Below, in pieces: positions 34,579 through 48,093 of a DNA stretch of 64,000 nt. Where the stretch lies: contig QYAI01000094.1 in the NCBI GenBank assembly GCA_003988855.1, positions 61,962-125,961 of the forward strand, written 5' to 3'. Numbering within the stretch: the stretch's first letter is position 1; the number at the start of each line of letters is the position of its first letter. The position numbers and the translations under genes were made by a program. Origin of the DNA: Arachnopeziza araneosa. Lineage: Eukaryota; Ascomycota; Leotiomycetes; Helotiales; Arachnopezizaceae. The notes under the pieces are model-generated. The model ran no database searches, was not told the DNA's origin, and saw only the letters and a list, made by a program, of their open reading frames with translations.

Positions 34579-37300
34579 AGCATTCGCCCATAAAACGAAC
34601 CCCTCCGCTCTTACTTGACCGATAATAATAACGAGAGCCCCCGCCAGCCGCTCCTGAATATATCAGATGTCACCAAACTTCTTCTTCCATCATCTCTGTC
34701 TTACTACAACTCAGCTAGGGTACCATGGGATAGCTATTGGTGTCATATTGCCACTTTGTTCGGTTGCCGTGCCTGGATGGGCCTTCTGCATGTTTGGTGA
34801 CGGCTCAAGACATGACGATCATAGATTTTCCTTTTCGGCTGTGTTCTTGGCGTGCATCTCTGGGGCTAATGCTAGTATGTTGACCCAGAGCATTTGGATG
34901 GGAGATTATGATCTGTATTATAGTGGCTTTTGTGCGTGGCAGGATGGGCATAAAATGCTACTGTAGATACCTACCTATGTACAAAAATGGAATGATGTGT
35001 TGCGTAGTTTGCTTTGCCTTCCTCGGAACTTTTGTGTAGGTTTTTTTTTAAGATACTAGATGTCTTTGATTATATTACCTCGTCTCTTCAAGGCTCTCCT
35101 TGTCTTCTTCTGCTAATTATGTCATCTCTCCTTACAGCTTCTTTCCTTGCCTCCATACTCAGACATTGAGCTCCAGGAGACAGTTAGTTATATGTCTCCC
35201 ATACTAGAAGCAATGTAGAGTAACTTGTCTAATACTAGCAGGCCATTGAGCCTGCTTGAAGTTAGATAGCTCATCGACTTCGATGGGAAGCTAGGGAGGT
35301 CTTATAGATTCGAATAGAGAATTGTAAGTCTCAAGGAGCCAAGGTTCTGAGAGCCTCGGCCTGAGTTGAAGCTCTCGGCTTCACTGATCTTCCAATGGAC
35401 GCTTCTAGTCTATCATATGCACGTTGACTTTTTTGAGGCAATAGCCTCGGGGCATGAATCAGTGTTTTCTAGCACCTCTCTACCATCAACTCTTTCTCCG
35501 ACGCACATCGACTTCAGTACCCTCAGCGCGTGCATTTTACCACTGCATTGTCTACTATCCATGATTGTGTCTATTCACCCACTCGGGTCTCGCGATCTCT
35601 CGTTGTCATGCGCTGCAGCTCTGCTTGCAGGCTTCAGGCTGGATGTGTCACGTCAGACTTCGCGTCGAACGAGAGCAGCGGATAGAAAATGCTAGTGTGG
35701 TGTCGGGATACACCTCGCGACACCGGTCTCCTTCCTCGTCGGAGGCCAGTCAAGCTTAAAACGCTATGTGCAGTGCGGTACGGCGTACATGGCTACTTCT
35801 AGGATCTGATCTATCATGAGTGAGTACATGCTGCTTAGATAGATTCCATCGCTTTAGAATGATGGAATTTGTTGCCTTTGCAAAGGCAACGGTCAAAATA
35901 TCACGGAGAAACATGCTATAGACGAACTCACATTTCGAGGTGTTCTTTTAAGAAGAATCCTCATTCCCGCAAAGAATTCTATCCTTCGTCATAAGATGCA
36001 AGATCCTCTGAGGAACGACTATGAGGATGGATATTGCTGGCCGAGCGACTACTCCATTCATATAAAACTAAGTCAATCGCTCTATCTATGCGACGGGGTT
36101 TACTTTCATGCAAATAACATGGCACACCTTATTTTAACAGCATGATATCAACCATTGATTTCTCGCTACTAACTTATATGAATAAATGTTTTCGGTGCTG
36201 TTCTCACCTCGTTGTGCATCAGACCTTCCCGGTTCCTACCTTTACAACAGGGGGACCGACGACATCAAAGTATGACTATAAACGAGATGCGGGTGATCTG
36301 AAGACTTCACTCTCCCGTTTCCTCTCCAGCTCGCAACAATGGCACGCTACGAGAAGCAGCGTCAGGAAAAGAAATGGCAAATCAACCATAGCTTAGTCAT
36401 GTGAAGAGGATCCTTCAGGCGGCCACTCAAAACGCGACTAGTATCTCATTCAAAGATCATATTCTCAATTTGAGATCGCTTGTGCATCTCATAAAGAGTA
36501 CTGAATAGGGTAGAGATATCTCCCTGAACTATTCTTGTCATACCATTTCTAGCAACACGGAGCAAAGCACTAAAATCCTGTTATACTTAGGCCATTTCGA
36601 AGTCCCGCTAACTTTCAAGACTAGGCATATTTCACATTCTCTTCATGCCTGAACCAACCGATTTCCAATCCGAGATCGGTTGGGTTATTAGTAAATATGC
36701 ATGTGATTTAATTGTAAAAGAAGTTACACCATTAGAGCAACACTCAATCAACGGCACGACTACTTCATCGCCTGCCTCGCCTCGGCCTTGCTAAAAAGGC
36801 GGCAATGTGTAAATATCGAAGGATATAGTAACAAATAGTAAGACCTTGAGTTAATCCCTCTTGAGGAAACACTTAAAACCTCACGTTTTGCAACATCAGA
36901 CTTGCTATCGTGACCCCCGATACTTGAGCCGTCATGCAAGACTGTTAGAATCTCATCGAGGCATCTTGTGCTCATGAAAACGATTTTCTGAGATATTGTT
37001 CCCGCAAGTCCCAATTTTCTTTTCTTTTGACGCTGCGGCTTGGCTTCTGGCGACTTTTGACAGTGGCAAAGGTTGGGAATGGTCACAATGGATTGAGTTG
37101 TGCGAAGAGTAAAAGTAGAGGAGCCCAACGCAAGGATACCACTTGGGGTGGAGCATATAAGAACTAGGAACTGGGTTGGAGACTCACATTAGGTTGAGTT
37201 TGTGTGGCAAATCTGGAATAGTGAAAACTTCGAACGAGAACAGTCGACTTTGACATCTGGACTATAGGAAGTAGAACGCACTCTAAATTTCAGATCCAAA
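34579..37300. other. Gene-free AT-rich interval downstream of TOM40
   Basis: Only short, unconvincing frames. It contains a 20-bp perfect palindrome (35871-35890) and a 7-bp dyad near 35239 (AGCAGGC...GCCTGCT). Confidence 0.5.
35871..35890. repeat. 20-bp perfect palindrome
   Basis: GTTGCCTTTGCAAAGGCAAC is its own reverse complement, with no spacer. It lies in a gene-free tract. It could be a dimeric factor site; nothing nearby confirms this. Confidence 0.7.
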
Positions 37301-38716
37301 TGCAATTGAGCACGTGTTGTATCCCATCTTGAAATCGGGCCCAGCCCGATCGAGGCCCTCGTCTCCCAACTTCAGGATCTTTCTTTCATCTCCAACCACG
37401 TGCACAAAGAGTCAACAAGGACCGAATAGAAACAAGACGGCGTGCGTAAACAAGCGCCAGGTACGACACGTAGTGTGCACGCTGTGGACAGTCTGTACCT
37501 CACTGCTGCAGGGTCACAATGTCAAGTCCAACATTGGTTGTCTATTTAAGCTACATTTCTTTCCATTGCGTTGGCAACACTAGTCGTGGATAGAATAAGT
37601 GGGGGTACACCTGGGCACTTCCGAATAAACGCAGTGAAGAAATGAAGACTTTTGATGCTTCCTAGCTGCATGTCCTGGGTTATATGCCGGCAGAAAGAAA
37701 CCAAACCCGTTCAATAATGGCTAGGGTTGGGAGAGTCTGATTTCTGAGCGCATTGCGCGTAGGAACAAGGGGAGAATAGAACCTGCAGGCGGTTTTTGTG
37801 GACACGTGATCTAAGTTGATGCTTCACAGCTTTGGTTTGGAGGGAAGAGATGTTGTTGAGGTTGAGAGAAGCACATGCAAAAAGAAGCGCATCAAGCGAC
37901 AAAAAGCAAGGTGCAGTCCGCAGACGCCTTCATGCAGTGAGACGATCCTTGTCTAGGGAACTTTTTCCGGCGCAGCACGAAACGAAGGCATCGTGCAATA
38001 CGACGATGAAAACAAGTTCTTCCTGTCAGCGGTGGGACGGAGGGGAGGTTTTCGTGCTTCGAGGTTAAGGTAGGACGTTAGGAGAGCGGAAACTTGGGGT
38101 GACGGGAGGAATTGAGTGGAGAATCTGATTTCGATCGGATTTCAGGTTGTTCGAGGACGGTTGTAGATCTGGGTGAGATACATGATGCGGTGTTTGGCAC
38201 TTATGCGCGTCGCTGGAACGGGTGGTCTCAGCAGAGGCCGAACTGCAGTGGCGGTGATTGGCGATAGATTTTGAATGGCCACAACTCGTCAAGAGGGTGT
38301 GTGAGACGGGGTGGCGAGAGGCAATGGGGAATTCTGCTGAGGTAAAAATGGTGCCCTATGATGAGATGGCACACTGACGGTGCAGCGGAGACGACGGTTC
38401 GCTCCGGGTAAGCTCGAGGGCAAAGCGATGAGTGCATCATGTACCGTAGAGTACTGGACCGTCCTGTCCGAGGCGCATTGGATGATATGGAGATGTGATA
38501 TCTGATCAAGTCGTCCACGGTCAGGGAGCAATCTTTGCAAGCCCTTGAAACTCCTCAGCTTTTTGGGAATCGTAATGGGAATCCTCTCCTGGCTCTCCAC
38601 AGCCACTGCCCCACCTTGGTAAAGATGCCGGCCTGTTGTTAAATTACCCCTCATTTTCCTCCCGACAACATTCCCCAGTATTACTCCCAAATGCCCGCCC
38701 TGTCGCCGCGAGAAAA

Positions 38717-38717
<1 letters not shown>

Positions 38718-38751
<34 letters not shown>

Positions 38752-38763
38752 ACTGCTACTACT
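38718..38763. repeat. (TGC)11 trinucleotide repeat with TAC variants
   Basis: Eleven uninterrupted TGC units followed by TACTGCTACTACT. It creates poly-Ala/Ser/Cys frames that look like ORFs, but flanking codons show no protein-like pattern. Confidence 0.9.
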
Positions 38764-41061
38764 TGAGGAGAGAAAATGTAGCATTGTGTCATCACAGACT
38801 TGTAATCGCGCGCATAAGTGAGCATGACGAGCTTCTCTGTGGCGTTCGATGTGTAGGTTTCCCAATTGAGAGCCTTGATTGGCGGGTATCGTCTTCCTCA
38901 ACCCAGACCAGTGGGCATGGGCAGCTGAGAGCTCCAGAATCCGGGATCTGGAGCTCTGAAAAGGGCGCTTCTTGATTCGCGCAGTTGTCTGTCCTGCTGT
39001 GTGAGGAAGGGTTGTCAGACGCCTCGAGCCTTTTCCATTTGCTTGCATGTCCCAACGTGGGATTGCGAGCATCCGACATGTTGGATATGTGGTGCTTATA
39101 TCTGCATGCAAATCTGTAGGTATGATGAAGAAGGCTTGCCGTCAGACATGCTAGTTCTGGATTCTCTGCATTGTCCGTCTATTTCGAGTGGTCAAGCCGG
39201 GCGGGTGCGTCGTACAGCAGTTCGGCCGCTGCTTGAAAGGATGGAAGGCTGCAGGTGGAAAGGGCCACGGCCGTTGCGATACCAAGTCACGGGTATCGGC
39301 TCTCTCTCGAGGCTGAGAATCTCGGGGCGTCAGTCAGCATCTCAACAAGATGGGGAGCAGGGGATGCTGCTCCCGAGCGCGAGTGCTCTTGAGCGGCTCT
39401 GCTCGGGTCTGGATGGGAGTTGGGCATTGGGTAATGACAAATTGAACTACCTTTCGGCACCTCTCTCGACCTGCTCAGCTAGGATTTGAACGAACGTTGG
39501 CGTTTGAGATTGTCCTCGACCTGGTGCCAGGACCAGGGGAAGAGGTCACGAGCTCGTCCTGGAGCGCTAAATGTCTCTCCAGTGGACCCGCGACGAAGAA
39601 TTAGGCGTTGCTGGCCTCCCAAATGGCCATCCGCTTCGCTACTCTGCCCCTCTAGCTGTTTATCCCCGTCATCATGGCTTGCTCGTGGCTGAACACCCAA
39701 CCCCTGCGCTGCAGGAATAGCTTTCCGGCATCAATGACCCGTGACTGCTGGGCTGGCTGTAATAGTGCTAATCCTATCAGTTATTGGCCCAGACCGTGAG
39801 GGCTGCGAGAAACCAAAATGCCTTCCAGGCCTCTCGAGATGGGACCTCAAACACTGGAGATTTCCATGTCGATGGTAGCCGTGCTAATTGGCTCGGGGGG
39901 GGGGGGCCAGTGATGATCTTGAAGATGGAAGAGCCTTAGATAATCTCGTCCCTCGACTCAGGTGAGAAAACAGCTGATTATTATTGGCTTTGGGCGATGA
40001 AACGGTGATGAGAGCGCCGGAAGGTAGGTAGTAGCTAGATCGTCTACCAGTCTCGTGGTTCACCCTTTCGTATCCAGATGGGCATTTTTGGCCGGGGCCA
40101 TGCTGTCGCGGCTGCCGTATGCCTCAGCACACGGTGGGACGGGAGCTCTGGAGGGACCCCCCCCCCTCAGTCTGGCTCCACCGACCACGAGCTTGTCAAA
40201 GATTTCCCATGCGAGAGGCGAGAAGAATTCCTGAAGAGGTTTGCAGCGTCAGATAGAGTGCAAAACGCCGCAGGCAGGAACTGGCCTGTGCTCACCCATC
40301 TGAGCCTCCTCTGCCAGGGGGCCGAATGGTGATGATCCATCAGGTCATTCCATGCCCTCAGCGGCTCGTCGACTCGTGAATCTCGGTGACTCGAGGCTTC
40401 TGGAACAACGATGACTGGCAACGTCTCCGACACACTACCGGCAACCAGGTCCCAGTGGAATCGAACACACTGGGACATCCTTTCCACGACCTCACTCAAG
40501 ACACAGCAGCGCGACATGCCACCACGCTTGATATCGACGATTGGCCTCACCCTCACCAACAACTTGCTTCATGCTGTGTTGTGGGAAGCCATCCAAGGAA
40601 ACACCATCCTCCTATCAAACCTTTATGCCCGACTTGGTGCGAGGAAGATCATCTCGCTACTCAAAACAATCGAGAGGATCGATTGTCACTCCTGTGCTAC
40701 TTGGGATTCGGTTTCAGCGGACGACAGATATAAGTATAAAAATAGCTTGGAACCTCAGAAGAGTGTCAACCACATGCTCGGAACGCAGACCTCTGGTATG
40801 AGCTAATCCAAGTGTGCGATTTGACTCAGGACCCTTTGAATTGCATGTGTCCAATGGTGCGCTTATGCCGCTGTATCTACTTTGGGCCACTTTGGGATGC
40901 AGTGTTGGCTTGAACAACCTACCATATCAATATTGGCGCCGATGCGTATGTATGCTGGCAGCATCCAGAATTGGCCCCATGATCTCTTCTCGCTTTCTGT
41001 TGATCCGCTGCTGAGGCAGAGGCGAGACTTGCATGCATCTCTCCGAGATATATCTGGTGGA

Positions 41062-41106
41062 AAGGGAGGGAGGGAGGGAGGAAGGGGGAGAGAGAGAGAG
41101 AGAGAA
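41062..41106. repeat. GGGA/GA purine tract
   Basis: A run of GGGA units passes into about nine GA dinucleotides, all purine on the plus strand. Confidence 0.9.
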
Positions 41107-43045
41107 AGGCCAACGGCCAAAGCAGCATTCGTTGCATGGGACGTGGTGGGGAAGCGAAAGAACTTCTGGTGATGTTAACATCGGGATGCGATGGAAGCGG
41201 CTTCATCTTTCATCTTCCATCTTCCATGAAGGATGCGAAGGACCGTCGATAGATCCAGGATCGTATCTTCCAGCGCCGATATCCTTCTTTCGTCGTCCCC
41301 TGCTGCGTCGGTCCCATCCAGCATCCTCCCCATCCGGATGCGTTGCCCCTCTTCTCCATCAAGGCGCTGCCGTTTCAAACGACCAGCCAACCAGCAGTCC
41401 TAGCTCCAGCCATCGACGGGTGACTGCCACCATGACCTGGATGGAGGAGCCATCATCGACGACATGGAAACGTCAAAACTTAAATTCTACCCTCAAGATG
41501 GTAATTACGCGGCAGTAATCATGTAAATAAACAATTAGATAAATATACTTTCCGCTTCAATGCCTCGTCCATCGCTCCGTCGACCTACCTGCAAGCACTA
41601 GATTGTTGATTCCTGCCACTCAACCCCACCAGAAAGAAAACACCGATTCCAGGACCCTGCGTTCCATCCTCTGCCAGACAGACAGACAGGCAGACAGTTT
41701 CCTGCTGCGTAGAAAGCTCCCTCCCCTTTCTGTCCTGTCTTCCGCTGGCTGGCATAACGAGGCTTGTTTGATCAGAGCTCTCCCTCTCTCTCCCTTTCTC
41801 TCCCTTCATTTTTCATCTTTTCATTTCATCCCCGTCCCCTCCCCCTCCCCTGGCCGGCCCTGCTGCAGGATGAGCATCAGCAACGCAACGTCAGTCCAGC
41901 GCCGCTAATTGATTCCTCAAGCGATCAGAGCCCACCCGCGATCCCACCACCCAGTCAGACACAAGGCAGGACCCATCTCGTGGGCCTGTGAATGACCACC
42001 AGAATAATATCCATCCACAGGCAGGCAAACACAACCCACTCACGACAACTTCAACCCGCCTGCAGACTGCATCGTCTGCACACAAGTAACCGAGCACGAC
42101 CAAACCTCTCCTCTCCTACTCCCATTCTGTCAAAACGACCAGCCAGAAAGAGGGAGAACCTGACAACAGGACCCAGACAGACCTACACATATTCTGGCCA
42201 CTAACGGCAGCTCTGCCGCATCAAAGACTCCCGCACCCCCCTCGCTCCTAAGCCGGAGGGACGCTACGCTACACACTGCACTACAGTAGCCATTATTTCC
42301 TGAGTTCCGGCGCTGTTGGTCCCCCCCCCCTCCCTCACCACATCTGCTGCTTGCTGTTGTTGTTGTTGACTGAGCACGGCGGAGCTGTCTCTAACACCTC
42401 CCTCTCAGTCGGACAATCGGTTGAGACCTCAAGGCCATAAACCGTGAGCGCCCCCCCTCGCCCACCCAACCACCAGTCTCGAACTCAACCCCCCCCCGGC
42501 GTGATTAGTCCTAGCTCCAACTGCTCATCTCTAAAATTCGAGCGCGTGAGCAGAGCCAGTCTTTCGGGCCAAGAAACCTGCGGACCTGCTGCACGTTACC
42601 TGAATCACCAACTACTTGGACCTTTATTTCCTCAAGCATCACCTCCACACCTTTGAACCTCATAGCAAAACATCGACTTGCGTTGAATCGCATCACACCA
42701 CCTCGGGCAATCACCAGTCAACATTCCATCGCCGCCTACAACCCCTCAACGCACACTAACGCCCAGGACACCCCGTAACCGCAGCCTCAGTCTCACGTCG
42801 CCTATTCGCCCGCAACAACAGCGGAAGCTGAAGAGAAAGCAAAGTTGAACCATCGCGGTCGAAAGCCTATCACGATCCTGCTTTTCCTTCGGGATTCACC
42901 AATAATCGACGACTCGTTTCTCGGCGCCTTCGCTCTACTCAATTGCTCACCACCGCTCTTCTCGACACCACCAAGGACTTCTCTTCTAGATCTACCTGCC
43001 TTCAGCCTGCCACACTCGCGACAATAAAGCTGCTTTGACCTCAAG

Positions 43046-44487
43046 ATGTCGCAAAATCGGCCAGCAGCCTTCTCGAGTCTGAGAATGGGAGGTGAGTACC
43101 CTCCTCAATTTCGCCTTTGATATACGTGCACTTGCTAACCCAAGCTTGGCAGAGGTCATTCGCGAAAAGGTCCAAGATGGTGTTACGGGAGAGACTCGAG
43201 ATATGCAATACACACAATGCAAGATCGTAGGAAATGGATCGTTCGGTGTTGTCTTCCAGACCAAGTTGTCACCTTCGGGCGAGGATGCGGCGATCAAGCG
43301 CGTGTTGCAGGACAAGAGATTCAAGGTACGCCGTGCTGGCAGATCTACTCGGGCTTTGCTAATTCCACTAAGAATCGCGAGCTCCAAATCATGCGCATTG
43401 TTCGACACCCAAACATTGTAGAGCTCAAGGCTTTCTACTATTCCAATGGAGAGAGAGTGGGTACCCCGCAAGATAATCTGGCTACATGATGCTAATCATG
43501 CTACCCAAGAAGGATGAAGTGTACCTCAACCTGGTTCAAGAATATGTTCCAGAGACGGTCTACCGCGCATCGAGATACTTTAACAAGATGAAGACGACCA
43601 TGCCAATCCTTGAGGTTAAGCTTTACATTTACCAACTCTTCCGTGCCCTTGCCTACATTCACTCGCAAGGTATCTGCCACCGCGACATCAAGCCACAAAA
43701 CCTACTGTTAGACCCAAGCACAGGCATTTTGAAACTATGTGACTTTGGTAGTGCAAAGATCTTGGTAGAGAATGAGCCAAACGTATCTTATATCTGCTCC
43801 CGTTATTACCGAGCCCCGGAGTTGATTTTTGGTGCTACCAACTACACAACCAAGATTGGTAAGCTTCCCTACTCTACTTTTTCTCTCATCTAACTTGCCT
43901 ATAGATGTTTGGTCAACTGGCTGTGTAATGGCAGAATTGATGCTTGGCCAACCTCTTTTCCCAGGAGAGTCTGGTATCGATCAACTCGTTGAGATTATCA
44001 AGGTCCTTGGTACCCCCACTCGTGATCAAATTCGCACCATGAATCCGAATTACATGGAGCACAAGTTCCCGCAGATCAAGCCACACCCCTTTAATAAGGT
44101 TTTCCGCAAGGCTGATCAGAACGCCATTGACCTTATCTCGCGTCTCCTCGAGTATACGCCAACTGAGAGACTCTCAGCTATTGATGCCATGGTTCAACCA
44201 TTCTTTGACGAACTCCGTGACCCCGCAACACGATTCCCTGATTCCCGTCATCCAAATGGCGCCGTGAAGGATTTGCCAACCCTCTTCGATTTCTCTCGCC
44301 ATGGCAAGTTTTTCCCTTTCTGCAAACGCCTTTCTCTTAGCTAATTTTCATAGAACTATCTATTGCTCCCAGTCTCAACCACAAGTTGGTTCCTCCCCAC
44401 ATGCGAGCCACCTTGGCAGCTAGAGGTCTTGACATTGACCACTTCACGCCAATGGCCAAAGACGAGATGATGGCGAGGTTAGATTGA
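43046..44487 (+). CDS. GSK3: Glycogen synthase kinase 3 (GSK-3/shaggy) Ser/Thr kinase
   Basis: CMGC kinase acting on primed substrates in growth, stress and differentiation signalling. Six exons (43046..43091, 43153..43325, 43373..43456, 43510..43858, 43905..44303, 44354..44487) give 394 aa, the typical length. The Gly loop is GNGSFGVV (42-49), the ATP-anchoring Lys is K64 (AAIKR), the HRD catalytic loop is 158-160, DFG 179-181, and the activation loop VSYICSRYYRAPE contains Y195, equivalent to the regulatory Tyr of animal GSK-3. The last intron begins GCAAGT: a GC-AG intron is required to join RH to ELSIAPSLNHKLVPPHMR. It sits downstream of an unusually long gene-free region. Confidence 0.97.
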
Positions 44488-45513
44488 AGAAACACCATTC
44501 CACGAATAATGATGAATACATGCTTTTCTATGGCTCGGGAAATGACTCGACGATGAGTCGAATATTTTCTGAGCTTCTTCGCATCGACTCTCACCTCAGC
44601 TTTTTACATGGCCCTGCATTAGTTATTTCGACCTTTGCTGGCCAAACTCGATTGTGGAAGTACGAGAAAATAGCGAGGATCCGAGATCTATGATGATTAT
44701 GAGTGGTTGGTTTGGAAGAATAAGCTGGGGACAGATTTTCGTTGAAAACGACTTCACAGTTTAGCAACGGCTTTCTATGCCCGATGGCCATCCTCTAGAC
44801 CATCTCTTTGATCACAACAGATCATGAGTTTCGAAGAGATTTTCACTTCTATGGACCTCGTTTGTTAGACTTCTTGCATTACGGAAATGGGTCATTGCTT
44901 TCTATTCTTGTTGTCCCACTACTCGGCGCCTCGTTCAATTGCGAACAGAAGGATTGGTGGCTGGACTTCCTTTTCTCTACACCCCAAGATTCAGGCGCAA
45001 AGTTACATTTGATGGCACGCTTGTGTTCAACGATTGCATGGAATGGGTTCGATATTCCACAATGGGATGGCTATCTCAAGGGCTGGTACGGTCAAAAGAT
45101 TCTCTTTTCTTTACTTAGGTCAACTGTGCCATTAGTGGCGATTAAAAAGGGTTGGCTGGTAGCAGAGATCATCAAGATCTCGATAACGTGAACCTGAAAT
45201 TGAAAATTCTCTTCATTCTGCTTCCATAACGTGACCTTGATATTCGCCTTTAATCCATTTTCAAATCAAACTAGGACGAAAAATTGCCTCATTAAATAGC
45301 TTTTGAGTACATTAGATTTAATAACTTATGAACCATGAAATCACTGAGCAGTGTAAATAACGTCTACGTCTTCCAATAACCCGACTCGTTGAAAGTTGTC
45401 TGCTGACTAATCAAAAGTTTAACGAATCATATCGTGCCGTATTTTTCGAGAGCTCTCAACCGACGAGCATCAAACGTCCACCACCTTCACGCGCAAGCTT
45501 TTTCGAACCAACA
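44488..45513. other. Intergenic between GSK-3 and CBP80
   Basis: Left part is probably the GSK-3 3' UTR. A 127-codon frame at 44808-45191 has no recognisable domain and is treated as chance. A leader-like tract precedes 45514. Confidence 0.55.
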
Positions 45514-48093
45514 ATGGCCGACTACGATCAACGACCCCGTGGAGGTCGCGGAGGGTACAATAATCGGAAGAGGAGATACAGAGGTTGGTTTCCGCGAGCC
45601 TTTCATTCATCGATTTGCCATCTAACCTTCAGCTGCCATTGACGAGGCTGACACCATAACAGATGAAGACGACTACGACCGACGGCCACAACGACGACGC
45701 TACGAGGAGCCACTATCATCGCGCATCCGCAAACAATTGATTGGAATCGCTGAATCACCTTTACGACGCGTAGAAGATGAGGTCTTCAGCATTGCCAAGA
45801 CGGTTTGTGATAACTTCGAGGACGAAGAACTGAAAAACGGCTTTTATGATTTAGTGATTCAGTTGGTGGTGGAGCAGCCCTTTAAGATTCCATTTGTGGC
45901 AGCGGTAGTGCTGGTCGTCGATACGTTCAAATTTGAGATCGTGGAAGAGGTCTTGAGAAGAGCAGTGGAGAGGCTGAATGAAGGCATTGCTAAAGGGGAG
46001 TGGCGGGAGGTGAAGCTTTTGATGAAGTTTCTGGGCGGCCTACAAGGGGCGCTTGAGGGAGAGGGGGTTTGGATTGCGCTCCAAGACCTTTTAACAAAAG
46101 CAGTTGACTTACAGACCGAGAATAATGAAGAGGTAAGCGTCCTCCTAGTGGCTTCAGATGAACAATGCTGATTGTATCCACAGACAATTGGTCCTGAGTT
46201 GGTCAAGATTGTTCTCTTCACAATTCCTTATATTATGGCTTCGTCAGCAACGGACAATCAGGAGAGAGCTGCGAGTATGATTGAGAATACTGATATCATT
46301 GCTTCGGAGCCGCATGTTCTACAAGCTCTAGTCGACCCGTATCCTGGGAATGGTAAACAGGAGGCTACATTACCTAATGGAGTACTTAGCCTCCTTCAAA
46401 AACAGCTCCAGGCCGAGGCTGCGGACGGATGGATTTTGGCTTGCCTTCCTAGGCCATGGAGAATCTTACTGGAATCAGATCAAGATCTTTCATCTGCGCC
46501 GAAACACACTCTACCTGCTATCATCATCCCTGAGGTCGTCAGTGCAGGTCCGAGGGCATTATTCCCAGAACTGTATTTCTCTGTCTATGCCAACCAAGAT
46601 ATTGAGACCGTCCCACCAACATTGGACATAGCCTCCTGCTTGCTGCGAGACACAATCGTAGACACAATCAACATTCTGGATTTCAACCGAACGACCGCTG
46701 CTCGCTTCCTAATCGATATTGATTGCTACTTTTCGCCAGATACCTTCGTCAAGAGAGCTACTCCTTTCGATAGACTCAGGGAGGTCGAGGACGGAAAATC
46801 AACATGGAAACCCGAGGACGTCGCAGTCGATGCTGTTTTTTCCCAACTCTTCCAGCTCCCATCTCCAGAACATAAGCTGGTCTACTACCACTCTGTCCTC
46901 ACGGAAGCTTGTAAGATCGCGCCGGCCGCAATCGCACCGAGTTTAGGAAGAGCAATCAGATATTTGTACCGAGAGGTTGACTCTATGGATCTTGAGCTGG
47001 GCTACCGTTTTATGGATTGGTTCTCTCATCACTTGAGTAATTTTGGCTTTACGTGGAAGTGGACAGAGTGGATTGATGATGTTGAGCTCCCTTCTCTTGA
47101 TCCCAAGAAGGCCTTCATTGAGGGTGCTTTGGACAAAGAAATTCGATTAAGCTTTGCACAGCGTATCAAAGGCACTTTACCCGCCCCGTATCAGCTCTTG
47201 ATCTCCCAAGAGAAGGAGAAGGATACCCCTGATTTCAAGTATAATAATTCTGGTAGGCGTTCTATTGATCCAGCAAGTGGTTTCCTAACAGCATAGCAGA
47301 TACTCCTTTTAGCCATGAAGGTCAAGAAATTCTCGCCCTTCTCCGCAAAAAGTCTTCAGAAGAAGCAATCCAACCTATCATTGACAAGATTCACACCCAA
47401 GCCATTGATATGAACTTGGGGGAGCCTCTAATCTTCTCTACCGATGCCTACGTAACTGCTATCTGCTTCATCGGCTCTAAGTCTCTTTCCCACGTACTGT
47501 CCTGCATCGAGCGCTGCAAAGAGCGTCTCATGGCTCTAGGTCCCGCGTCCCCTGGAGCTCGTAAGCAGATCATTGAGAGCGTGATAGATTATTGGAAAGA
47601 CCAACCTGGAATTGGCGTCAATATCGTAGACAAGCTGCTCAACTATACTATTCTCAGCCCTGCAAGCGTGGTAGAGTGGGCAGTAGCGAAAGATGGAAGC
47701 AGATTGGGCAAAGCTCATGTCTTTGAAATGGTCAGTGCAACCATTGGGAAGGTTACGGGTAGGGTGAGACAGGTTGTTCGAGCCAAAAATGTCCCTGGTT
47801 TACTCCCCGAACAAAGAGCACTACTGGACGGCACAGTTGAAAGTGAGAGAGCTAGCATGAAAGAGCTGTTCGGCATTATGGAGGATGCTTTGATGAGTTG
47901 GGTGAGCGGAAGCAAAGACCAAATGATTCAAAGTGGGGGTATGGGTTCAGAAGATGCAATGGTTCATCAGTGGAGTGAGAGGTGGCTCAGAGTGTTTAGG
48001 AGGAAATTTGCTGTTGAGGAGTCCTGGTACCTCGATTTTTCCAAGGCAAAATCGGAGGACACAGTTATGAATGGAAATGGAGCGACAGAGTAA
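45514..48093 (+). CDS. CBC1: Nuclear cap-binding complex large subunit CBP80
   Basis: Large subunit of the nuclear cap-binding complex, which binds m7G-capped transcripts with CBP20 and supports splicing and export. Four exons (45514..45583, 45663..46132, 46184..47252, 47300..48093) give 800 aa. The N-terminus is Arg/Gly/Asp-rich (MADYDQRPRGGRGG, NNRKRRYRDEDDYDRR), as in CBP80 orthologues. MIF4G-type helical repeats follow: SSRIRKQLIGIAESP, VKLLMKFLGGLQGAL, then the central YYHSVLTEACKIAPAAIAPSLGRAIRYLY and the C-terminal IDKLLNYTILSPASVVEWA-like block (NIVDKLLNYTILSPASVVEW). The third intron uses the acceptor at 47299 (GCATAGCAG), not the TAG three bases earlier, to keep the frame. The gene is convergent with another RNA-processing gene, SF3B4. 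Confidence 0.93.

Larger units (their letters stand above)
37301..43045. other. GC-richer, microsatellite-rich region upstream of GSK-3
   Basis: About 5.7 kb with no recognisable coding exon. Base use is clearly more GC- and C-rich than in neighbouring DNA, with (TGC)n, GA-rich, G12 and several C8-C10 runs. From about 41.6 kb the plus strand is strongly pyrimidine-rich with few ATGs, consistent with a long promoter and 5' leader for the kinase gene at 43046. Open frames here arise from repeats. Confidence 0.5.

Noticed and set aside
36760..37156. Minus frames of 67-122 codons
   Set aside because: The longer one has no ATG at its start and neither shows motifs or splice support.
38289..38825. 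178-codon minus frame with poly-Ala
   Set aside because: Driven by the (TGC)n repeat; flanks have no protein-like pattern and other frames are equally open.
44808..45191. 127-codon plus frame after GSK-3
   Set aside because: Probably 3' UTR; no domain, starts well inside a likely UTR.
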